From Caulobacteraceae bacterium UBA5005 (GTDB lineage Bacteria; Pseudomonadota; Alphaproteobacteria; Caulobacterales; Caulobacteraceae): DNA of 14,950 nucleotides. The notes beneath the pieces were generated by a model, which worked only from the letters and a program-made list of their open reading frames with translations, was not told where the DNA came from and ran no database searches. The position numbers and the translations under genes were made by a program. Each line of letters starts with the position of its first letter. The first letter of the stretch is position 1. Location of the stretch: positions 1 to 14,950 of the forward strand of contig DGYN01000011.1 of NCBI GenBank assembly GCA_002398405.1, in the 5' to 3' direction. This document shows positions 1 through 6,757 of this stretch, piece after piece.

Positions 1-2
1 AG

Positions 3-455
3 GCCACCGCGGCTGCGCGGCCGCAGGGCGCAGACGGCGCCGCGCCGCGCGAGGACCCGACGGTCCCTTTGATCAAACTGCTGGCCGGCGCCGGCGCGAA
101 TCCCAGCCTCATCGCCAAGCGGCACTATCTGCAACGCACCCGCGGCGGCTCGGCCCTGCACTACGCCGTGCGCACCGGAAACCGGGAGGTGGTCGCCGCG
201 CTCGTCGAGCTAGGCGTCGACGTCAACGCCAAGGATGAGGACGGCCTGACCGCGCTCGACTACGCCATGGGCCGCGGCTACGTGCCGTTCCTGCAGTTGC
301 CGCAGGCGCCGCGCAGGGATCTCGCCGACACCCTGCGCCGGTCGGGCGCCACCATCGAACTTGCCAAGGCGCCGGACTGGCCGCCGCAGGGCGCGCCCAT
401 CGGCGTGGTCGTCTACGACGCGGTCCTCTGGCCGGTCGAGCCGGTAGGCCCCTGA
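3..455 (+). CDS. Ankyrin-repeat protein, C-terminal part (5' end outside window)
   Basis: The reading frame is open from the first bases of the window, so the N-terminus lies upstream; 150 residues are visible. A TTG at 69 could act as a start, but nothing supports starting there. Ankyrin signatures are clear: a helix ending GAGANPSL, then a full repeat with GGSALHYAVRTGNREVV, a second helix ending LGVDVNAKDEDG, and TALDYAM opening another repeat. The last 50 residues are Pro-rich and end the protein beyond the repeats. Ankyrin repeats bind other proteins, and no catalytic domain is seen in this part, so the partner and role are unknown. The stop TGA shares its A with the ATG of the next gene (TGATG), indicating translational coupling with the exported MBL-fold protein. 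Ankyrin identity is secure; function is not. Confidence 0.85.
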   Translation, partial: ATAAARPQGADGAAPREDPTVPLIKLLAGAGANPSLIAKRHYLQRTRGGSALHYAVRTGNREVVAALVELGVDVNAKDEDGLTALDYAMGRGYVPFLQLPQAPRRDLADTLRRSGATIELAKAPDWPPQGAPIGVVVYDAVLWPVEPVGP

Positions 456-1351
456 TGCTCATCAATCGCCGTTTCCTTTTGAGCGCCGGCCCGCCGGCCC
501 TGCTGCTGCCGGCCTCAGCCTTGGCGCGGGGCGCGGACATCACCGTGACCGACGTGAACGGCCTGGCGGTCCTTGCCGGCGCGGGATGCAATGTCGTCGC
601 CCTGCCGGGGCCGGAGGGCGCGCTGCTGGTCGACGGCGGCCGCGCCGTCAACGCCGCACAACTCCTCAAAGCCGTCTCCGGGGCCTTGAAGACCAGACGC
701 GTCCACACCCTGATCAACACCCACTGGCATCCCGACCAGACCGGCTGCAACGAAGCGGCGGGCAGGGGCGGCGGGCAGATCATCTCTCACGAAGTCACGC
801 GCCTGTATCTGGGCCGCGATGCCCGGTCGCCGCTCTACGAGGGCGTGATCAAGGCCCTGCCGCCCAGGGGCCGCCCGACCAAGACCACCTACAACACAGG
901 CTCGCTGGAGTTCGCGGGCGAGACGGTCGCCTATCGCTATCTCCCGGCCGCCCACACTGACGGCGATCTCTTCGTCCACTTCCCCAAACGCAATGTCATC
1001 GCCGCTGGAGGCCCGGTATCGGCGGTGCGCTGGCCGGTAATGGACCACCTCAACGGCGCCTTCATGCACGGCTTCCTGCGCTCCTATGAAATCCTCGCCG
1101 CCGTCGCAAAACCCGACACCATCATTATCCCCGCTGATGGCCCAACGCTGACCGGCGCCGATATCGTCCGGCAAAAGGACATGTACTGGGCGCTATTCCG
1201 GCAGATGTTCGCCGGCTTCAACAAGGGCTTTGGTCCCAGGGACCTGATCGAGACTCGCCCGCTGAAGGACTACGAAGCGCAGTACGGCGACCCCGCGCAG
1301 TTCCTCGACGCCGCGTACCGCAGCCTCCAGCTAGCCACGGTCCCGCACTGA
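455..1351 (+). CDS. Exported metallo-beta-lactamase-fold protein with degenerate metal site
   Basis: A 298-residue protein. The N-terminus NRRFLLSAG followed by a hydrophobic run and ALA-type cleavage near residue 24 looks like a Tat (or Sec) signal peptide, so a periplasmic location is expected. The MBL fold shows in the strand-loop LINTHWHPDQTG at residues 87-97 (family HxHxDH), a His-Glu at 112-113, AAHTDGD around H167, and a late IIPADGP where the family has a GHGP-type motif. Metal ligands H90, H92, D94 and H167 remain, but the last His of HxHxDH is Gln95, the mid-protein Asp strand end reads AAGGP, and the C-terminal His is replaced by Ala-Asp (227-228). Substrate is unknown; it may be a weak hydrolase with one metal or a binding protein. 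It is coupled to the ankyrin gene by TGATG. The alignment to family ligands is from memory. Confidence 0.82.
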   Translation: MLINRRFLLSAGPPALLLPASALARGADITVTDVNGLAVLAGAGCNVVALPGPEGALLVDGGRAVNAAQLLKAVSGALKTRRVHTLINTHWHPDQTGCNEAAGRGGGQIISHEVTRLYLGRDARSPLYEGVIKALPPRGRPTKTTYNTGSLEFAGETVAYRYLPAAHTDGDLFVHFPKRNVIAAGGPVSAVRWPVMDHLNGAFMHGFLRSYEILAAVAKPDTIIIPADGPTLTGADIVRQKDMYWALFRQMFAGFNKGFGPRDLIETRPLKDYEAQYGDPAQFLDAAYRSLQLATVPH

Positions 1352-1371
1352 CATCGTGGTCCGCGAAGACC

Positions 1372-1400
1372 TCGACAATCGATCCCAAGACTTCTATTTA
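1372..1400 (+). promoter_or_regulatory. Candidate promoter for the toxin-antitoxin pair
   Basis: TCGACA (1372-1377) and TATTTA (1395-1400) are 17 bases apart, in the 76-bp gap before the antitoxin. The -35-like box matches 5 of 6 consensus bases and the -10-like box only about half. The position is right, but the boxes are weak and nothing else supports the assignment. Confidence 0.3.
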
Positions 1401-1427
1401 GGCGTTACCACTAGAAAGGCTCTCGCC

Positions 1428-1661
1428 ATGGATCGTGCGATCAGCGCAAGCGATGCAAACCAGCGGTTCTCCGAGCTTCTACGCGAGGTGCAGGAGGGGG
1501 AGAGCTTTGTCGTCACCTCGCGGGGGCGGCCGGTCGCCAGGGTGACGCCCGTCGATGACCTTGATCGTCAAGGACCAGCCATTTCCGGCCTGTTGGACTT
1601 CGTGGCCACCCAGCCTCGCCGCCGAGCCGAGGGGTGGCGGCGCGAAGACCTCTACGAGTGA
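1428..1661 (+). CDS. Type II antitoxin, Phd/YefM family
   Basis: A 77-residue protein starting at ATG 1428, chosen because AGAAAGG lies 8 bases upstream and the family begins just before the conserved ISASDANQRFSELLREV segment. An upstream GTG at 1356 is in frame but has no such site and would add atypical residues. The N-terminal half (ANQRFSELL, then GESFVVTSRGRPVARV around residues 24-41) is the Phd/YefM DNA-binding dimer fold. The C-terminal tail, ending WRREDLYE, is the part expected to wrap around and inhibit the toxin. By family knowledge it neutralises the PIN toxin encoded immediately downstream and represses its own promoter with it. The stop overlaps the toxin start (GTGA). Family call is firm; target specificity is inferred from adjacency. 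Confidence 0.88.
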   Translation: MDRAISASDANQRFSELLREVQEGESFVVTSRGRPVARVTPVDDLDRQGPAISGLLDFVATQPRRRAEGWRREDLYE

Positions 1662-2116
1662 CGCGGATCGCCTTCGACACCAATGTGCTGGCCTACATCG
1701 CCGGCGTCGACCGGCATGCCGATGATGGCCCCAAGGTCGAGGCCGCCCGCACGTTGCTGAAGCAGCTCAGCGGTCGCGCAACCCTCATCGCGCCTGTCCA
1801 GGCGCTTGGTGAGCTCGTCGTCGTCCTGACTCGTGCTGGCGCCAGTCGCGACGAGGCCCGCGAAACGGTGCTTCGAATGGCTCAGTCGTTTGCGATGGCT
1901 GACAGCAACCGCTCCGCTCTTCTATCTGCGCTGGACCTAGCAGCGGCGCACAAGCTTCAGTTCTGGGATGCGCTGATCATCAATGCCGCGGCTGAAGCGG
2001 GCAGCGCGCTGCTCCTGTCAGAGGACATGAGCAGCGGCTTCGCCTGGCGGGGAACGGTCGTTGTCAATCCCTTCGCCCTTTCGCTCGATGAACGCTTGGC
2101 GCGCCTCCTGAACTGA
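1658..2116 (+). CDS. vapC: PIN-domain toxin (VapC-type ribonuclease)
   Basis: A 152-residue PIN protein when started at GTG 1658, which overlaps the antitoxin stop as GTGA and places FDTN at residues 6-9, the usual VapC start. An alternative GTG at 1634 would add eight Arg-rich residues and overlap more. The acidic active-site residues are present in order: D7 in FDTN, E52 in LGELV, D104 in FWDALI and D123 in LLSEDM. These bind Mg2+/Mn2+ for RNA cleavage, typically of tRNA or rRNA sites. The size is normal and no residue is missing, so the toxin looks active. It forms a two-gene operon with the Phd-type antitoxin. Its RNA target cannot be read from the sequence. Confidence 0.9.
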   Translation: MTRIAFDTNVLAYIAGVDRHADDGPKVEAARTLLKQLSGRATLIAPVQALGELVVVLTRAGASRDEARETVLRMAQSFAMADSNRSALLSALDLAAAHKLQFWDALIINAAAEAGSALLLSEDMSSGFAWRGTVVVNPFALSLDERLARLLN

Positions 2117-2129
2117 CCCGCCGGGTTTT
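2116..2129 (+). terminator. Possible short terminator after the toxin gene
   Basis: ACCC-GCC-GGGT followed by TTT begins at the last base of the toxin stop codon. The stem is only four base pairs, but it is GC-rich, followed by T residues, and sits between convergent genes. Weak candidate. Confidence 0.3.
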
Positions 2130-2178
2130 CGCTGGCGCGCGATCACCTATGCGGGAACAGAGCAGACTGCGCCTAAGC

Positions 2179-2724
2179 CTATCCCACCGGCGTGGGGCTG
2201 ACGGCCTCAGGCGGCGCTGACAGAATCTCCGGGACGTCAACAGGCGCGGCTGGGGCCGCCTCGGGAAGGCTTGCCCCTGGGGTAGGCTCGCGGACAGTCG
2301 CGCTGACGTCGGCGGCCGCCTGATCAACGCTACGCGCGGCGGGGAATTGCGGTTCCGCCGGACGAAGCGCTGGGGCGCGGGCGACGCGCGTTCTGCTGGC
2401 GGCGGGCAGCGCCGGGCTGACGATGCCTTGGGTCGGTATGATGACCGTGTCTCGCGGGAGCGGAATGGCCGGGACGGGCGCCAGCAACGGCGCTGCTGGC
2501 GTATCCAGGACCGCGACCTCATCTTCACGGGGAGCGCTGGTCAGCAGGACCACCGCTGCGACCGCTCCGACGGCGAGGACGCCGGCGGCGCCCATGAGGA
2601 CGGTCTTGGTCCTGTCGGTCTTCTGCGTGCGGCGCGCATAAATCGGCGCGCCGAACATGACGTTCTCCGCCGGTTGGGGCGGCGCCGCGGTGGTCTTGGC
2701 TCTAGTCTTGGTGGTGGTGGCCAT
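2179..2724 (-). CDS. Single-pass membrane protein with Pro/Ala-rich tail, unknown function
   Basis: A 181-residue protein. The ATG at 2724 was chosen because GGAGG lies 8 bases upstream (2733-2737); the frame is open further upstream, but that stretch contains this ribosome-binding site. Residues 1-40 are polar and basic (Thr/Lys/Arg-rich, with YARRTQKTDRTK), residues 41-62 are one hydrophobic Ala/Val/Leu segment, and the remaining 119 residues are mostly Ala, Pro, Val and Ser with scattered acidic residues. The basic flank before the helix predicts N-in topology, with a disordered tail in the periplasm. I recognise no catalytic domain. Such composition suits a spacer or envelope-spanning linker, but this is inference. 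It lies alone, converging on the toxin-antitoxin pair, with 162 bases separating it from the esterase. Confidence 0.72.
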   Translation of the reverse strand: MATTTKTRAKTTAAPPQPAENVMFGAPIYARRTQKTDRTKTVLMGAAGVLAVGAVAAVVLLTSAPREDEVAVLDTPAAPLLAPVPAIPLPRDTVIIPTQGIVSPALPAASRTRVARAPALRPAEPQFPAARSVDQAAADVSATVREPTPGASLPEAAPAAPVDVPEILSAPPEAVSPTPVG

Positions 2725-2732
2725 ATGGCTTT

Positions 2733-2737
2733 CCTCC
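2733..2737 (-). promoter_or_regulatory. Ribosome-binding site fixing the start at 2724
   Basis: On the minus strand GGAGG is followed by AAAGCCAT and then ATG. This strong Shine-Dalgarno match decides the start of the 181-residue membrane protein. Confidence 0.75.
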
Positions 2738-2886
2738 GGTTGCTTCGTTGCCAAAACAAACGGGGGTCTTACGGCCGAGTTCCGCGAAGGCTCGCCGGCG
2801 CCCTGTAGGATCAAGGCGCCGGTCCTTCGCCCCAAGCCCTAAAGAAGCCATTGGTCTTCAAGGCGTACAGCGATGTCTTTCCGGGC

Positions 2887-4407
2887 CTATTTCCGCTGGC
2901 GTGCGATGGCCTGTGCCTCGCTGAAATCCAGCCGCGCGGCGTCCATTTTCTCGGTGACCATCAGGCCGCCGGTCTTGGTCACCACCAGCCTCTGCTCGGT
3001 CCGGCGATCGTACTTCGGCCACGCCTGCAGGCCCGCCGTGTTGGGATTACCGGTCTTAATGAAGGCTGCGAAATAGGCGTTGATCTTGTCCGACACCGCC
3101 AGGTCTTCGGCGTCCAGCGGGCGCTGCGGATTGGCGCCGGCGAAGACATATCTCGTCTCGGCGCTGTGGCCCGCGCCGATGGCCGTGGCGCGCGTATCCT
3201 TCGGCACATAGGTGAAGTGGTAGACATAGGTCGGCGCCTTGGCGGCGTGCAGCCGGGCCACCGCGCGGTTGGGCTCACGGTTGGAATCATCGGTCATGAT
3301 GTAGGCCAGCATCAGGTCCGCATCGCCCTTGTTCTGCGGATCGTAGGCGGCCTGGAAGCCGGGGACTTTCGACAGCTCCGCGACCCGCGCTTTGGCGTCT
3401 ATGCCGCGCCGGAACATGCTGGAATCGTCGTCGGTATCCCCGAACAGATAGGGGATCGCCGCTTGTTTCCCGGCCCGGAAACCCTCTTCGATCGTCGCCT
3501 GGATCATCACCCCGTCGGCCATCGGCCTGGGACGGCCCGCTCCCGCCGCCGGCGCATTGGCGCGCAACTGCTCGAGGGTCAACTTGCGAAGGCCGGCCGC
3601 GGCGTCCGGACCGCTTCCCTTGATGCCCAGGGATTCGGCCCAGGCCAGGCCTGCCTTTTCAGCGCTGTCGCCGCTCGCTGCGCGGATCGGCGCCGCCTCG
3701 AGTCGGGCGAAGTTCGATTCCGAAATGGCCTTGGAGAACAGCCCCTTGGCCTGCGGGGCCAGCATCAGATAGGCGGTCGAGATCGCGCCGGCCGAGCTTC
3801 CGCCCAGGGTCAACTTGGCGGGATCGCCGCCGTAGCCGGCGATGTTGTCGCGCACCCACTTGAGCGCCGCGATCTGATCCATATTGCCGTAATTGCCGTG
3901 CAGCCCCCTGGGGTTCTCCGCTGTGAGGGCCGGGTGGGCGAACCATCCGGCGCGGCCCAGGCGGTAGTTGATCGCCACCGTGATGACGCCTGCCTTGGCG
4001 AACTTGGTCCCGTCCGTGCCGCCGCCCGAACCGCCGGCGAAACCGCCGCCGTGGACGAAGACGAACACCGGCAGCTTCGACGCCGCCGTGGCGTTGGCCG
4101 GGGTGAAGACGTTGAGGTAGAGGCAGTCCTCGACCTCGGCGCAGGAGCCGCCGTTCTTGGTCGCATCGCGAACACCCTGCCAGGTGGGCGCGGCGCCAGG
4201 CTCGCGCCAGCGCCGCTCGCCCACAGGCGCTGCGGCGTAGGGAAGGCCCCGGAACACCGCGACGCCATCGACGACGGCGCCCTTGACCTCTCCCTGCTTA
4301 GTCCTGGCCACGCCGGACGCGAGGGAGTTGGCGTTCTGCGCGGTCGCGCCACCGGCGACAAGGGCGCCCGCCAGCACGGCGGCCGTAAGGATCGTTCGCA
4401 ATTTCAT
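2887..4407 (-). CDS. Exported type-B carboxylesterase (alpha/beta hydrolase)
   Basis: A 506-residue serine hydrolase with a Sec signal peptide (hydrophobic core at residues 5-22, cleavage near ATA-Q24), so it is probably periplasmic or secreted. Family landmarks occur in order: FRGLPYAAAPVGERRW at 52-67, a Cys89-Cys95 pair in CAEVEDCLYLNV, the oxyanion loop HGGGF (119-123), the nucleophile elbow GGSSAG with Ser205 (the usual form is GESAG, so Glu is replaced by Ser), an acidic residue in GDTDDDSS (likely Asp328 where most members have Glu), and the catalytic His414 in GAGHSAE. The triad is therefore complete in variant form. It should hydrolyse carboxylic esters; feruloyl or other aromatic esters would suit the neighbourhood, but specificity is inferred. 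A strong AGGAGGG site lies about 10 bases before ATG. Confidence 0.92.
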   Translation of the reverse strand: MKLRTILTAAVLAGALVAGGATAQNANSLASGVARTKQGEVKGAVVDGVAVFRGLPYAAAPVGERRWREPGAAPTWQGVRDATKNGGSCAEVEDCLYLNVFTPANATAASKLPVFVFVHGGGFAGGSGGGTDGTKFAKAGVITVAINYRLGRAGWFAHPALTAENPRGLHGNYGNMDQIAALKWVRDNIAGYGGDPAKLTLGGSSAGAISTAYLMLAPQAKGLFSKAISESNFARLEAAPIRAASGDSAEKAGLAWAESLGIKGSGPDAAAGLRKLTLEQLRANAPAAGAGRPRPMADGVMIQATIEEGFRAGKQAAIPYLFGDTDDDSSMFRRGIDAKARVAELSKVPGFQAAYDPQNKGDADLMLAYIMTDDSNREPNRAVARLHAAKAPTYVYHFTYVPKDTRATAIGAGHSAETRYVFAGANPQRPLDAEDLAVSDKINAYFAAFIKTGNPNTAGLQAWPKYDRRTEQRLVVTKTGGLMVTEKMDAARLDFSEAQAIARQRK

Positions 4408-4417
4408 GGCAGATCTC

Positions 4418-4424
4418 CCTCCTG
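4418..4424 (-). promoter_or_regulatory. Strong ribosome-binding site of the esterase gene
   Basis: AGGAGGG on the minus strand, about 10 bases before the ATG at 4407. It supports this start and suggests efficient translation. Confidence 0.7.
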
Positions 4425-4490
4425 GTTTATCGCCGCCCCATCGCCCGAGTTCTCTCCGGGCGCGTAAAAGGCAAATCGATTTCAGTTGGG

Positions 4491-4518
4491 TTTATACCGA
4501 ACCCGCTTCGCAGCACAA
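4491..4518 (-). promoter_or_regulatory. Candidate promoter of the esterase gene
   Basis: On the minus strand TTGTGC (4518-4513) and TATAAA (4496-4491) are separated by 16 bases, leaving a leader of about 80 bases before the esterase ATG. The -10 box matches 5 of 6 bases; the -35 box matches only in TTG. Position and spacing are good for a sigma-70-type promoter. Confidence 0.4.
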
Positions 4519-4561
4519 TTCCTCGCTTCCGGGGCTTAGCTAGGTGGCTTCATTGGGCGTC

Positions 4562-4710
4562 CCTTCTCCCCTCGGGAGAAGGTGGCCTCCGAAGGAGGTC
4601 GGATGAGGGGCGGCCGCTCCAGTAGGGAGAGGCCCGCTAAATCCTTAAGCGCCTGAGCCTCCCCTCATCCGGCTCGCGCTCGCTCGCCACCTTCTGCCGA
4701 GGCGAGAAGG
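4562..4710 (-). repeat. Long imperfect inverted repeat between quinoprotein and esterase genes
   Basis: Two arms of about 49 bases (4562-4610 and 4661-4710) are imperfect reverse complements. Matching blocks include CCTTCTC at the outer ends, AGAAGGTGGC in the middle and GGATGAGGGG/CCCCTCATCC at the inner ends, around a loop of about 50 bases. Each arm also has a small internal palindrome (CTCCCCTCGGGAG in the left arm). The wording 'GAGAAGGTGGC...GGATGAGGGG' resembles a dispersed intergenic palindromic element I recall from many alphaproteobacterial genomes; copy number cannot be seen here. In RNA it would fold into a large hairpin just after the quinoprotein stop and could limit read-through into the esterase gene or protect the transcript. 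The rest of the 4408-4754 gap shows only the esterase promoter and ribosome-binding site. Confidence 0.75.
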
Positions 4711-4754
4711 AAAGCCACATCTGAACCGGCGACGGGGCCTATGGAGTCGGGTAC

Positions 4755-6659
4755 CTACCGCTTCGGCTTCAAGGCGATCAGCACATTGCCCGGCGTCTGG
4801 GTGAAGGACCCGTAGCCGGAGGTGAAGAAGATCATCCCGTTGCCCGCCGAGATGGCGTGAGCGTCGATCGACCCACCTTTTCCGGGCACGCCATTGACGG
4901 TCGCGATATCGCCGATGGTGTCGATGGTCTTGAGCACCTTGCCGGTCTTGGCGTCGAATACCGTAAGCTTGCCGTCCAGGGTCGCGGCGACCAGGGCCCC
5001 GTCGATCACCAGGGGCGCGGCGGAATAGCCGAACTTGGTGGCGCAGCGCACGACCTTTGGCCCGCGCGGGGGGGCGCAATCGGGCTTGGCGACGTGGGCC
5101 CAGACCTGTTTGCCGTCGGTCAGGCGATAGGCGTAGACGCCGGCCTTGTTCTTGGTCTGCTCGCTGTCCAGGAAGGTCGAGTCGGCGATGGCCGCGAAGG
5201 CCAGCTTGCCGTCGCTGGCGACGCCCCAGTGCACGCCGCCAAGCGCTCCTCCCTCGCCGATCCGGTCGCTCCACACCACCTTGCCGGTCTCGGCGTCCAG
5301 CGCCCACATGTGGCCGGATTTCTGGCCGTTGACCACCAGGTCCCTGCCGCCCCTGCCCTTGACGATCATCGCCGTGGCGCCGAAGTCGAGATCCCGGCCG
5401 ACCACCTCTCCGACGAAGAGGTTGGGGCAATTGGGGCCGCTCTTGGCGAGCTCACGGTCGTTGCAGGACATGTTCCATACGTCGGCCTTCATGGCCTGGA
5501 ACTTCCACGCTTCCTTGCCGGTATCCAGATCGATGGCGATGATTGCATCCGACGTTTCCGTCGCCGGGTGCGAAGTATTCTCGCCAGTGGAGACGATCAC
5601 CCGGTTGCGCTTCACATCGATGGTCGGCAGCGACCAGATCGGCGCGCCGGAGGGGCCCCGCTGCTTAACGCCGGTCTTGGAGACCTGGCCGTTGTACGTC
5701 GCGTCCGGCATGGTGTGGTATTCCCACAAGCGCTTGCCGTCCTTTGCCGAGAGGGCCACCACCGCCCCGTGACCGACGCAGCACTCAAAGGCCGCGTTCT
5801 GGCCCGCCCCGACGCCGGAGGCCGAGATCGGAACCAGGATCTTGTCCTTGTAGACCACCACCCCGCCGCGGATTGAACCGACCCCGTTGGCCGGGCGTGC
5901 GTCCGCCTTCCACATCGTCTGGCCGGTCGCGGCGTCAACCACCGTCAGTTCACCGCGCCCGGCGGTGAAGAGCAGCGCCTTCTTGCCGCCGATGTCCGCC
6001 ACCTCGGGCACGTTGCGGGACGAGATCGTCACCGCCCAGCGCGCGCAGCCCTTGGCCGTGTCGATGGCCAGCAGCCGGCCCGCCGCATTGATGAAGGCGG
6101 TGTCGCCGATCACCACGGCGCCTGTGCCAAGCGTCTGGGTCTGCGGAAAGCCGATCGCCCAGGCGATCTCCAGCTTGGCCATGTCGGCCTTGCGCAGCCC
6201 TGCCTGTTTGGCGGTCATATTGCGGGTCTGGGCGAGGTTCACGCCAAAGCCGGAAAAGGCCACCGGCTTGCTCACATCCACCGCGCGATTGTCGGCCGCG
6301 CAGAGCAGCTGCCGGCTCCAGTCGTTGGCCGAGGCCTGCTGGCCCGACGTCAGATAGCCGATCAGATTATTGATCTCCGCCGCTGACAAGCTCGCCGCCA
6401 TTGGGAACATGGAGCCGCCTTCGGACAGAACGGTCCGAAGCTGTGTCGCCGAAGTTCCGGTCAGGGTGCTGAACGCCGCCACCCGGCCGCCGGGTGGCGG
6501 GTTGTTGTGGCAGCTGGCGCAATTGGCGTCATAGACGGCCTTGCCGGGATGGTTCGGATTGGGGGTGTTGGCCGCGCTCTGCGCGATCGCCGCGGCGGTG
6601 GGGACCAGCCCCAGGGCGGCGAGGCCGATGAACATCGAGCGGATCTTGGAGCGCAACAC
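4755..6659 (-). CDS. PQQ-dependent dehydrogenase with N-terminal cytochrome c domain (PVA-dehydrogenase-like)
   Basis: A 634-residue exported quinohaemoprotein. Residues 1-26 form a signal peptide (cleavage near AIA-Q). A cytochrome c domain follows: haem motif CASCH at 47-51 and a likely axial Met at 84 or 87 in SMFPMAA. From about residue 150 the sequence is a beta-propeller with repeated blades such as LLAIDTAKG, VVDAATGQTMW, VALSAKDGKRLW, IAIDLDTGKEAW, WALDAETGKVVW and LTVFDAKTGKV. A Cys293-Cys294 pair followed by GHGAV sits where PQQ dehydrogenases carry a vicinal disulfide near PQQ. Haem domain before propeller, and the length, match polyvinyl-alcohol dehydrogenase (cytochrome) rather than methanol dehydrogenase. 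It should oxidise an alcohol in the periplasm and pass electrons through its own haem. Start: GTG at 6659 with GAAGGGG just upstream; TTG (codon 2) and ATG (codon 9) are alternatives. Substrate is unknown. Confidence 0.88.
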   Translation of the reverse strand: MLRSKIRSMFIGLAALGLVPTAAAIAQSAANTPNPNHPGKAVYDANCASCHNNPPPGGRVAAFSTLTGTSATQLRTVLSEGGSMFPMAASLSAAEINNLIGYLTSGQQASANDWSRQLLCAADNRAVDVSKPVAFSGFGVNLAQTRNMTAKQAGLRKADMAKLEIAWAIGFPQTQTLGTGAVVIGDTAFINAAGRLLAIDTAKGCARWAVTISSRNVPEVADIGGKKALLFTAGRGELTVVDAATGQTMWKADARPANGVGSIRGGVVVYKDKILVPISASGVGAGQNAAFECCVGHGAVVALSAKDGKRLWEYHTMPDATYNGQVSKTGVKQRGPSGAPIWSLPTIDVKRNRVIVSTGENTSHPATETSDAIIAIDLDTGKEAWKFQAMKADVWNMSCNDRELAKSGPNCPNLFVGEVVGRDLDFGATAMIVKGRGGRDLVVNGQKSGHMWALDAETGKVVWSDRIGEGGALGGVHWGVASDGKLAFAAIADSTFLDSEQTKNKAGVYAYRLTDGKQVWAHVAKPDCAPPRGPKVVRCATKFGYSAAPLVIDGALVAATLDGKLTVFDAKTGKVLKTIDTIGDIATVNGVPGKGGSIDAHAISAGNGMIFFTSGYGSFTQTPGNVLIALKPKR

Positions 6660-6757
6660 GTTTCCCCTTCTTGGGCCCGTTGAAGACCGGGCTTTGTCTT
6701 GGGGTGCAAACTCTGCGGTCAGAGCACGAATTTCAACTTCATTATGTGCAGCCCTGA

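Noticed and set aside
1352..2178. Toxin-antitoxin pair as evidence for a mobile island
   Set aside because: No integrase, repeats, attachment sites or clear base-composition shift flank it.
2836..2870. Imperfect stem GAAGCCATTGGTCTTC after the esterase as a terminator
   Set aside because: The stem is short, bulged and not followed by a T tract in the esterase direction.
2851..4467. Long open frame (538 codons) on + opposite the esterase
   Set aside because: It is antisense to a full carboxylesterase with signal peptide and triad. Its translation is Gly/Arg/Val-rich without recognisable motifs, as expected of a GC-rich mirror frame.
4857..5876. 339-codon frame on + opposite the quinoprotein
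   Set aside because: No motif, no ribosome-binding site, and the opposite strand encodes intact propeller blades.
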